DNA of 64,000 bases from Bursaphelenchus xylophilus (lineage: Eukaryota > Nematoda > Chromadorea > Rhabditida > Aphelenchoididae). Each line of letters opens with the position of its first letter. Within the stretch, counting starts at the first letter, position 1. The notes beneath the pieces were generated by a model. That model was given only the letters and a program-made list of their open reading frames with translations, was not told where the DNA came from and searched no databases. Below, piece after piece: positions 14,101 to 26,100 of this stretch. The translations under genes were made by a program, and so were the position numbers. Location: assembly GCA_904066235.2 (NCBI GenBank), contig CAJFCV020000002.1, forward strand, positions 1,860,001 through 1,924,000. Reading direction: 5' to 3'.

Positions 14101-17100
14101 TACATGACTTTTCGTAGAGTTGTTTAAGCACCAAGTATTCATTTATGAGATCTTTAAACTTGTATTTCGCCAATTTTTTGTCCTACATTACACCTTGACC
14201 AATTCTTCCCATCTTTTGTTTATTACAGTGTGTCATTGGATTTCCACATCTCCACAATGAAATATACCACTGTTTTCTGCAATATTTCCCCTCTCATCTT
14301 GATAAATACAGTGGGCGACCTGATCCAGCGGCAAGAAACGTACCATTTTGCATCCAGGAAGCATAAAAAATGTGGCAAAATACCTCCATCTCCAAGTGAA
14401 AAAACTCGGATTTCAAAAGCGCGCCCGCTCTTTTTGTGAGGGAACCCCTTCAAAACGAAGTTTTTTCACATGGAGAGGGAAGCATTTTGCCACATTTTTT
14501 ATGCTTCCCGGATGCAAAATGGTATGTTTTTTGCCACTGGTTCAGGTCTCCTGCTGTATGCATTGAATTGCTTGCAAGGGCTATTCTTCTTCACTTTAGC
14601 CCCATTCCAGCCCTATTCTAGCCCGATTCCCCTGGTCTTCCCTCCCCTACTCCGTGTCCACTACTGTTTATCCCCCGCCTCGGCCCACATTCTGCATGCC
14701 CACAGTGTTTCGCATGCAGGCGAGGCTCGGACGAAGGCGAGTGGCGGGGGTTTCGGGGCCGTATGGCGATTCCCTTCCCTCCGAATGACCGCAGCGACGA
14801 AGGCGCGCGCTCCCTTCTTCTTCTTCGTTCTTCCAGCGTCCCGGGGACCGCGCCCCCCCACTCTCCCCCCTCCTCCACATAGCCTCACACAACGCGCCTC
14901 GCTCTGCCCCTCGCTCACCGAGAAGAGCGCTCGCTTCGCCGCGGCTTCGGCTTCGGCTGCGTTGGGCTCTCCGGAGAGGCGGCGGTGGTGGCGGCGGCGG
15001 CTTAACTCGGAGGCATTTGGACTTTTACGGAGCCCCGGGAAAAAACGCAAAGAATTCCCATTTTCCTCGCCCGTTTGCACGGCCCCGCAAGAGTTTTTAC
15101 TATTTTTAATGCCCACTACAATGGGTTTTGAGTTGGGGTTGGGGCACGTGTGGGGCGGCCGCCGCCGGCGCTACCGGATTTTATGCGGGAATCGGGGATT
15201 CCGCATGGACTTTGGACAGAATTATGGGATTCTTGGGGGCTGAAGATGTTGCATTTGTATTTTCTAGGGCTCACTATGCATTTGCCCTCGTATATTACAC
15301 TTAATTTTCAAGTACAGCCGGGTTTGTAAGCCAAACCCGGATTTTTATGGCGTTTTTAGATCTTTTCGATTATTTTTTCGACAATTTTTCGCTGGGTTTT
15401 AACATTGCCTTGTAATCTATGTATGTTAAAAATGTTAATTTTATAAATTTCACGTCTAATTATGATGTTTTTTATAACGAACCCGTGAATTTTTCAAATT
15501 TCTAAAAGATTCTGTGTATTTTATGGCTTTTTCTTAAATTTCACCTTAAGATTTCTTATTTTTTGACATCTAAGTCACTCCATCAAAGACATACGTCTAT
15601 GGACGCCCGTATTTTACAAAATCCTTCTTTGATTACATCTAAAAATTAGCCTCTTTCCACAGGGACTCGAACTTGACCCAAATCTTTTTCAACTTGCCTT
15701 ATTCCCATTGCGCTATTGCGACACTTCCTTGTTGTCTTCAAAATCGAAAACAACAAAGCATAAACTCGCCGAATTTGCATATTCCCCGAATTTGCCGCGT
15801 TATCTGTGCAGGGAAATCGACGTTTCAGGTATAATATTCTCCCATTTCCCTAAACCCGAAACCTTGAGCGCTCCGTAGACGAGACGCTTGTTTGGAGGCG
15901 ATTTATGGGCGTCCGATCGTTTTCCTCGCATTTCCTTCTCCTCCCCATGCGAATATAACAGTCTTTTCCGTACAATTACTCACTACTAAATCTCTTTTTT
16001 TTTTGGAGGATTCAGGAAGCGGAGAGGGGTTGGTTGCAAGTGTCGATACGAAAATTTGATGCGGCAGTTGTTGCTAAAACTTTGCACAGCGCATCTATAG
16101 GGACCAAAGACTTGGAAAATCCCGTTTTTACAAGTGTGTCTGCATGGCGCAGTGGATAGTAAGCAAAAATTTTAAATTTGACCAAAGTTCGGTTCCCGTT
16201 GGAAGAAAAGGTCAAAATCAAAAACGTCTGACCTTGTAGACCGTTGTAAATATTAAATTACTATGTCTTTTGTATTGTAGTAGCCAAAATCATCTAAATA
16301 GTTTATGATTTTTAGCAGTTTTTACAAAAATTCGCTGGAAAACTATGATTTTTCCATATTTTTGCCGTTTTCCCCGGAGTATACCGATTTTCCCTAGGAA
16401 GACATACCTTTATATGCGAGCTACTACTAATACAGGCCAAATATCATCGTATTTTCCAGTATTGTTCCTATTTTTCATTTAAAATTTTCAGTTTCTCCCC
16501 AAAAATCGCTATTTTTTCTCATTTTTTTACATTTTTCCCCCTAAACGACGTGTTTACAGAAACGTGGAGCAGCTAAATTACTACTACTCACTTCCACGAT
16601 CTCTTGTGTGGCGTGAGTCACCCTACAAAACTCTTTTTTTTTTCTCCGATTTTTTCCGAGATTTCTCTCTTTCTTCGAGTGTTTTGGGTAAAGTTATACG
16701 CCCGATTTTGTGTGTAGGTGGCGGATCAAGACCACTTGAAAATTATCTCCGTCGCACTCGCCGGGCTCGAGATGGGATATATGTATTTTTGTTTTCATTA
16801 AGACATGAACTCCATTTCTCGGCGAGCCCGGAGGGTCAGATTAGTGGGCGCTGTAATGAGGAAAATCTCGAAAATATGCAGATTAGCTGGCTATGAATAA
16901 TGTAGTGTGGGATTTGGTGAGTTATGTGAGACCTGGAAAACATGGATAACTGATTTTTAGTCTAATTTTTTTGGTTTTGCGATTTTTGATTTTTGGCGGG
17001 AAAATTGAAATTTGAATTTTTAAAAATCTCAATAAGTTTTTAGGTTCTCTGAAATTTACCTACAGGGAAATTTATCTACATTTTAGACGTGCTGGACGTT

Positions 17101-20100
17101 TAAAAATAATTGTTTTATCTTTTTCGAAATTTAAAAAAAATCAACTTTTGGGTCCCACCACGAAAACCTGAATTTTGCTAAAAAATATAAAAACTTCTTT
17201 AATGTGATTTTCAAAGGGCCTTAGCTTACTTAAAAAAGCTTGATATTGCAATTCAACAGTAAAAAATTGATACCTTGGGTCCCACCACGAAAACCCTGTT
17301 CGTCAGGGGAACGCGGAATTTTGTGAATTTTCTTGGTTTAGATGGTATTTTTAGCTTCTAAAATTTTTGTTAGCTACATTTCTCAATCTAAAAATTATTT
17401 TTATCTTTATAAAATCCAAAAAATGTCCCTTTTTTGAGCTTTTCCACTCTTTATAAGCCTTTTTTCGAAGACTTATAATCCACTTTTCCGATCCCCTTTC
17501 TTCGACTCCACGTTTTTGGTTTGTCTTTGGATTGAGTCATGTTTCCGAAACCTTCATTCATCATTGAATTCAAAACTTTCTTCGGTTGACTCATTTCCTT
17601 TTGGGCAACTTTGTCGCCTCGGATTCATTCAGCGATTTTCGACATTTTCATCGCTTATAAGAATGAGAAAAAATCGCTAGAACTTCAAAATAAGACTAAT
17701 TTTTCATTTTTCATTCGTCATTGGTTACGGTAATGTTTTGTATTCCCCACTTTAGGGAGTTGAAAACAAGCCTCTTGAGAATTATATTGTAAGATAAAGG
17801 TGACTGGCCTTTCAGGGAAATGCACCTGTTTGTTAATGGAATGTGCTTTGTGAAAATGTGCAATACCAGGTTTCAAAATTGTATTGTCTCCTATTTTTGC
17901 ATCGTACAAAATTTTGAAATTTTTGTACTGTGCGAAATTTTGGAATTTTTTGCACCGTGCGGAATTTTTGAACTTTTTGCACCGTGCAATTTTTTTATTT
18001 TTTGCACTGTGCGAAATTTTGGATTTTTTGCACCGTGCAAATTTTTTTTAATTTTTGCACTGTGCGAAATTTTTGAATTTTTACACTGTGCAAATTTTTT
18101 TTAATTCTTGCACTGTGCGATTTTTCGGAATTTTTTTGCATGTGCAAAAATTTTTTAAGTTTTGCACAGTGCGAAATCCTTGAATTTTTTGCACTGTGCG
18201 AAATTTTGGATTTTTTTGCACCGTGCGGACTTTTTCTCTGACGCACAGTGCAGTCCGCAATTTTCCGTTTTGAACACCGCACAGTGCAATCTACAAGTTC
18301 CCAAACACAGAAGGCCATGAATAATTGACGATTCGAAGCCGCGATGGTGCTAAAAACAGCATTCCCGTACGGTAGGGCCGCTAATTCCGAATTACCCTAT
18401 ACTTCCGGTGTGGTTTTAACAGCGGGGTTTCGAAACCGCGACACCTGATTCCGCGGAATGCCTGAGGGTTTCCAAGTACGGCGCCGTATATAGCCAGCAC
18501 CGGTTCTTTATGGCCACCTGTGCGCGAACTCACCGTAATTAGCAGACAGCTGCGATTCGGTTAGCGGCGGGAAATTATTTCGAAAATCGAAGGGAAGTGA
18601 GGTCAAAGTGGCGAATTGACGATTTTATTGAGGTCACGAAGGGGTTAGATTGGGCTTAAGATCGTTTTTAGATAGTAAAAATATTATTATTTATGAATTT
18701 TTAGCCAAATACGGTAATTTAATTCAAAGTGTTGTTGTGGTATAGTGGCAGTGAGTTACGAGTGCTAGTCGGAATGTTGCGGGTTCGATGCCGGGTTTGA
18801 AGAAAGTTTCATTTTGTATTTTTAAATGATGTCAGTCCATGAAAAATCATATTTTATTGCTATTACAGTTATGCTTTATTCCTTAAAAGTCCTAAAACAA
18901 AACATTTCCCAAGAAATCCGAAAATTTTTGTATTTTTAGCCCAGAGAGCTACAAAAAGAGAGTAACATGGCAGTGCCATTCCTTTAGGATACAAAATCTA
19001 CAACAGTGTCTCCAATAAATGCCCGCTTAAACAACTTATTACAGTATTTTACCTCTAAAACAATTTTTTTCGTCAAAAAATCCTAGGTTTGCCCCAGAAA
19101 CACAGTTCCCTTGTAATATCCGAATGTTTCATACTGTCTGCCCCATAAACTTTAAAACCATACAGTCTGCCCCGCATTCGCACATGTCTGAGCCCCCCAA
19201 CCTGGTACGATCGCGATATAACGATGGGAATTCGGAAATTAGGGCGCTTTATTATCCACTTAATGCGAGGCGTCTTAAAGTTCATTTGCATATGGCGCTC
19301 GGAAAGATGGTTTTTGCTCTTCGCTTCGCGACCATCTTCACTCGGCTACCTGGATTTTGGTGGGGGATTTTTGGGGTTTTTGGATCTCCGAGATTTTTTT
19401 GATGACTTTGAAATTATTTGTTAAAAATGTTGTAATAAAAAGTAAGTAGTATTGTAAAAAATATTCGAGAATATTTCTGGAGTGTCTGTGATTACTCTAG
19501 GGCCAGAAAATTTGCTTTAACAATGTAAAAAAATTTGAAAATTCAAATTTCCCGCCAAAAATTGAAATGTGGAAAAGGTTGCAAATACGCTGTAAAAATT
19601 ACTTGATATTCGATGCCATGGTAGTGCATGCCATTTCACGCCATTTGATGTCTTTTTGACTTTTTGCCCTAAGGCGATCGCGCCATTTCAGCGATTTTTC
19701 AAATTTTTTTTTAAAAACGGGAAATTTCAAAAAAATGGGATTTGATTGCAAATTTTAGCTAACAGATATGTTGACATTGAATTCTGTGGTATCACAGACA
19801 TTTCTGCTACTACTACATGCATTTTCCCTCTCTTTGCCTAAGGGCATTAACCTTTTTTCCTCACTTTTTTGACTCCTTTCCTCAACTCCTGTTTTCTTCA
19901 AATTTCAAAATTCCAATTCTCATGAATTGTAAAAATACCACTTCCCAATATTGTAATTACCATATTAATTCCATTTCCCCCCACCATTCCCTTCCGTGTG
20001 TTCTGCTTCCGACCAAAAATTGGCTGAGTTTTCGCTCCCCCCAAAAAAAGATCCCTTTGACTTTCCGATCGCCCATTCTTCCCGATCTCTCTTCCTTTTA

Positions 20101-23100
20101 TGGAGAGAGAGAGAGAAAAGTTTGGAAACGCTGTATGAAGTGTTTCCGTTCGGTCGTCGCTTTTTTCGCCCTCCACCTGAATGTTTTTTGTTATCAACTG
20201 AAGGCGTGCGCAAATTGCTTATCAATTGTGATATCGGGCGTCAAGTTTGTGAGTTCTGGAATGCGGGGAATGCCTCTGAAGAGGTTGCAGAGGTCTTACA
20301 ATGTTCGTTGATGCCGATATTGGAGGTCGTTTGAAGAATTTTCGAGCTTATTTACAGGTTTATTGATTTTTTGAGGAAATTTAGAGGGATTTTGGTGAAA
20401 AAATAGCTGTAAAGCTAGATTTAGATAGAAAGATCGTTATATAAGGGCTTCATATAATTCGAGATTAATTCCTATTGGTGTCTATCAGTTGATTTTGTAA
20501 AATACGACTCGCAATTTCTGTAAAAATTAATATTTTTTCAACGGAATTTGATTTTTTACCACTATAACAAAATATAAAATTTCTCAACGTCCAATTCTTA
20601 GATACACTTTAAATTCGGTAGCTGTTCTCTGCAGTAACCACACACTAATCTGTAAAAATTTTGGTTTTCCCTTTACATTCGCAGCCGAGATATTCAACGG
20701 TCTCGGCGGGGGTAACAAAGCCGGTCGGAAAAAGTTTTTGGCCAATAACTTTTTGAATACTCACTGGAAAAACTTGATTTTTTGTGGAAATACTGCTCTA
20801 GGCACTGGTAGTCAATCGTAGTATTTTCAAGCCATAAATCAAAAAAAATTTTTTATTTTTTTTCGATTTTTTGCTAAAAATCGTGATTTTTTTTACAAAT
20901 AGGGGAATATCTTACATACGCCTATAACAGCTCCAAAAAAAAATTTTAAGAAAATTTCAGCCAAAATTTGCAGGCCAAACATGTCGTTTTTGCCTCATAA
21001 ATAAGATTTTTCGGCCAAAAATAGCGAATATTTTGGCCAAAACTTTGCCGAGGGCCTTTAATCAGCATTTAGCCGCTGTACAGCCTTTGTGCTGCCCCAA
21101 CCTACAATCTACTCGCCTTTGTTCGTCTCCCACCGTCTTTATTTTCTCATCGCTTATTCTTCAGCATCCCTCAAATCGCGTTAAAAAAACATCGTTTATT
21201 CGTCGACCCTCCCAAAAAAATATTTATTGCGCCATTTAATCGACCCACGACCTTGATTTGAATTTTACCTTATTGTGAAGACGCATATAACCATTCGTTT
21301 TTGGGGTGGGGAGAAATGGGGTTAGGAACGCACTCAAAACTCTCGGTAAATTCTTTTTTTGAACTTTTGAATTTGCTTTCGAACAATTTTGGTTGTTCCG
21401 GCTACAAATTCCGGGGGTTTACTGCGCTTCCGGCACAATGCAGTGATTTATATTATATTGAGGCGGGAAAAAGTGAAAATATATAATACAAATTTTATAA
21501 AATTTTTTGTTTTTTAGGTGTTAATTTTTCCCGAAAAATTGAAAAATACACTCCAAAAAATTGGAAAAAAATTTTGAAGGCAAAAAAAATTATGTAAAAA
21601 ATCTGATTTTTTTAATTTGACAAGGGAAGTACTCCTAGTGCGACGCTCAGATTTTCTTTAAATTTTGCACACACGTCGGGTATGGACTAAATATCAATTC
21701 CTGAAAGTTTTAGCTCGCGCTTTGCGGGCGCCGCCGAGATATCGAACGATCTTTGCCGCCGAGCGAGCACGCTAAACGTGGAGAGCGCTCAGAGAGAAAA
21801 ACGCTTTTTGGCCTTAACTTTGGCAGTTTCGTGCGGAAAAATTTGATTTTTTGCAGAAACATTATCCTTTACGGTTGAAATAGGCATGAAACTTTTCGTG
21901 CCGAAATGCGGCAAAAAGTCCTAAATTTTCGCCGACTTTCGATCTAAAAATCTCGGTTTTTTCGGCAAAGCGCGAGCTAGGACTCTCGCATATATCTTAT
22001 GTTAGAAAAAAATATTCTAAATATGTGCCAAGCGTCATCAAAATCTGAACGTCGCACTTGGAGTACTTCCTCTATGAGCTATAATAGTTTTGGCAAAAAA
22101 TCTCATTTTTCAGCTATTCAGAATTTTCGGATTTTCTTAATGTTTCTCCTATATACTCTATATAGTCCAGACATCAATCACTCAAAGTTTCAGCTCGATC
22201 GCTATACAGAGAGCTGCGTTATTCCACAATCTTTTGCGAGAGAGCCCGTAAAATGAGGAGAGTTTAGAGAAAAAAAGTTTTTTGCCAATAACTTTGTAAA
22301 TACCCTCTGGAAAAAATAGATTTTTTGTAGAAATATTCTTTATCATACTAGTAATATCTAGAGTTAATTTCAAGTCAAAATTCAAAAAAAATTTTTTTTT
22401 TCATTTCTTTAAATTTTTTTTGAAAACTAAAACTACAATTAAATTCCACTTCCCGGATGTGAAACCACATTTTCCCCTTCGTCAATCAACATTCTGCAGC
22501 AGAGATCGCATTGACATCAACATTCTTTTGATATAAAATTCACATCCTACTATTCTCTTGGTCTTCCCCTCAAATGTTGTAATTTTCAATGATAATACGC
22601 CTTGAGATGGGGTAAGAACTACTTCTTATGGGTTCTCAAGGGTGATGGGGATGATTGAAGAGATGGTTGACAGACTTTGCGGCGACTTTACAAGCAAATA
22701 TGCGGAAATAAATTTACAAATGCAGATTTTTGATGATTTTTGGCGGAAAAGCTTTATTTTTCAAGGAATTTTATAAGACAACTGCTAAATTTGTCACTTA
22801 TATAGACTTTTCATAGTGTCTAGTATACTTCTACTGCAAAAAAAATTTGATTTTTTCTTGAAAATTTATAAAAATCGATAAAAATTTGGAAAAAACCTAA
22901 AATCTTGGGATTTTTTAATTTTTTTCTTCGAAAAACCAAATTTTGCTTTTAAAATACGATGGTTCGCGGTAGAATTTAGCGTTAAAAATAATCTGGCTAT
23001 AAAATACAGCCATTTTCACGTCGTATTTTGGAGATTTTAAAACTTTTTTGACAAAAATTTTCAAAAATTTGGCAAAAATTTTTATTTTTTGAGTATTTTC

Positions 23101-26100
23101 GGTATTTTTATGAGCTTCTGTTGAAGTTTCTGGAGCTCACGATAAATTTTGATGGTCTCTTCTGTATCATCATGGCATATCTACTCCGAAAAATACGTTT
23201 TATTAACCGATTTTATCTTATTTTCCCCTTTTTTTTGATGAAAAATCTGATTTTTTTGAAATTTTTTCAAACATTTTTTTGCTTTTATTTGGTTTATTTT
23301 TTGCGTTTATTTACTTTTAAAATCTCGGATATCAAATATTCTTCCATTTGCGGCGAGTTCATCCCAATATTTGCAGGTGAATCCGCCGGCAAACGCGATC
23401 AGTCGCGGCACCAGCAAGGCGCCAAGGAACGTGTTCGTCGCATCAAAGAGCACACTGCACAACCCAGCGGCATCCACGAGGGCGCAGCGTCGCATCGCTT
23501 CGAAAAACAAGGTAAATTTTGCGGTTCGAAAATTTTGAAATTTTTTGAAAATTATGTAAATTTTTTTGAATTTATGCAATTTTTTTAAATTTATGCAAAA
23601 TTTTTAAAATTTTACTCTTTTAAAAATAAAAAAATACGTGAAAAACGTCTAAAAAGGCTAAAAGAAATCAACTTTTTCGAATTTATGAAAATAAAAAAAA
23701 AAATTTTTTTTTGATTTTCCTAAAATTTGCATATTATTTTTTTTTTGTCGAATATGGTATTTTTAAACTATATTTTTAAATTTTTTTGGCGGAATTTTGA
23801 ATTTTTTTAGTTGTTTTGAAGACTCTTTTGACTGTCCTTTTTTGACAGATTAGTCTCTGTTTTTGAACTTTTCATGATCCGCGCGGCAAAAAAAAGAAGA
23901 TAAACGAGGTGTTTTCGGTCTCAGAATTCAAAAGTTTTAGAAAGTCAGAAGGGGTATAGACGGGTTAAAATTTTGAAAAAAAGAATAAAAAAATTTTTTT
24001 TGTTATAAAATAAGGATAGAACTCTTCAAAATTTGTTTCAATCCCGATTTTTAGATTTTGTATAACCATGAAATAAAAAAAATATCGTATTTTACAAAAT
24101 CTCACAGTCGGTATCGAACCCGCAAACCAACCAGACCGTTGCTTCACTTGCATGATCGGACGGGATAACGCGTTACCACTCCGCCAATTTGTCCTCCTTT
24201 CCAAATCACCGATAAAAGAAAGGGCGCCAAAGTTAGTTTATTGCAGTGTGTTTTCCGTCCGATCTGGCAAGTTAAGCAACGGCGGGGATTGGCGCGAGTT
24301 CGAGTCCGGGTTGGGACGAATGGTAAAATACGCAGAGAATACGTGTTCATTGCTTAGAAAAAGTATCCGGATGGTCTGTAAATGAGACAGTAGCGATTAA
24401 TATCCGTTAATAACCGGGGTTTTCAGTCCGCAAGAGCTCCGTCTCCGCCCAACAGCCCCAAAGCGCCGCACCGCGTGCCAATGCCCCTTGCGGACTGACG
24501 GGGGATGAGAGATCGGCCCGGCCCGACCCCAACCAACGAAACCGGCCCTCACTGCCAGAGCGGTTCATCGACGACGAAGCGGAGTGCGTCGCGGACTCAT
24601 CAGGGCCCCAAGAAGTCAACGTCGACGTAAAGTTCGAAGTCGCGCCGCAAAGTCAGGCCGAATACCGGCGCCTCAGCGACTTCCACGAGCAACCCGACCA
24701 GCCACCGGCCCCCGGCACCACCCAGGACCACCCAACGCCGCAAAAAGGTGCCTCCCATCGCACATTTCTCACGTACTGCACCCCCCTTTATGTTCATAAC
24801 CCAACCCAATTTCAGCTCCGAATCCACCGGCCAAGAAGCGGTCATTCAACTTGTTTTTGAGTCACGTCTTCCATCGACGGCTCTCGCAGCAACCCGCCAA
24901 CCGCTCACCACCCCCACCGTCGGGGCCAGCCACCTCGAGCAAGAGTAAGTTGTCGCGGGTCATAGGGCAAATTTCAACTATGTTTAGCGACAAAAATTTT
25001 TCGTCTCAAAAATCGCAAAAAAATCGAAAAATCGAAAAAAAAATTTTTGCAAAATTTGTCGCTACTCATAGTGCAAATTTCAACTAAATTCTGCGACAAA
25101 ATTTTTTCGTCTCGAAAATCGCTGAAAATCCGAAAAATCGAAAAAATTTTTTTTTGAAAATTTTGTCGCAGTTCGTAGTGCAAATTTCAACAAAATTCTG
25201 CGACAAAATTTTTTCGTCTCAAAAATCGCTGAAAATCCGAAAAATCAAAAAAAAATTTTGGAAAATTTTGGCGCAGTTCATAGTGCAAATTTCAACAAAA
25301 TTCTGCGACAAAATTTTTCTGCTCCGAAAATTACAAAGCTCCCAAATCACTGACCAAAACAATGATTAAATTCCTCGCGCAATACAGCAGAAAAATGAAA
25401 AAATTGGCTTGAATTCGGCGAGAGGGATCAGTGATCTCTTGGGCAACGTCTTCTGCTCGCTTCTCTGTCGCTGCAAAGGGTCCATTTTTTGATTCCATTG
25501 GTTGTTTTCACCTTTCACTGATTGCCGGAAAATTCTGAAAACAAACAAAAGATTTGGAATTTCATGTTCTAGAAGGATTGTTGAAGTAAAAAAAAGGTTT
25601 CTGGGGTTGCTTGAGGGGGTTGGTATAATATTTTGAGCGAATTCTTGTGATTTTTTGGGATTTTTGAAAAATAAAATTGATGAAAAAAGCTTTGAAAAAT
25701 GTGAGAAATCGCTCCAAATAACATTTTCAGGACTATTCAGCAATTTTTTTTTGAGCGAATTTTTGCGATTTTTTGGGAATTTTAAAAAAAAAAATGATGA
25801 AAAAAGCTTTGAAAGGTATGGGAAATCGCTCCAAATATTTTTTTCAGAGCTTTTCACCAATTTTTTAAGCCATTTTTTCCATTTTTTGGAATTTTTGAAA
25901 AATAAAATTGATGAAAAAAGTTTTGAAAAGTATCAGAAATCGCTCGAAATGACATTTTCTGGACTATTCAGCAATTTTTTTTGAGCGAATTTTTGCGATT
26001 TTTTGGGAATTTTAAAAAAAAAATGATGAAAAAACCTTCAAAAAGTACCAGAAATTGCTCCAAACAAGATTTTCAGAGCCTTTCACCAATTTTTTGAGCG

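Larger units (their letters stand above)
2477..23376 (+). other. very long first intron of the RhoGAP gene
   Basis: The donor AAG/GTATGT at 2477 and acceptor TATTTGCAG ending at 23376 join in phase. The 20.9 kb between hold palindromic repeats of several families, GCACNGTGC arrays, tRNA-like remnants and a few GC-richer unique blocks (listed separately). Open frames here are short, occur on both strands and lack splice or codon-use support. Such a long repeat-filled first intron often hides alternative promoters, but none could be proven. Confidence 0.6.

Noticed and set aside
14470..15243. 257-codon open frame on the + strand
   Set aside because: It starts inside a family-A repeat, runs through a GC-rich block where the opposite strand is also open, and has no recognisable domain or splice context. 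Composition explains the openness.
17905..18300. CRISPR-like array
   Set aside because: Repeat cores are nine bases, palindromic and separated by simple T-rich sequence in a nuclear intron; no Cas genes and wrong organism type.
24087..24332. Functional tRNA or 5S rRNA gene
   Set aside because: Only parts of each gene type are present, stems do not close, and the two halves are inverted, so it is reported as a hybrid element and not as an RNA gene.
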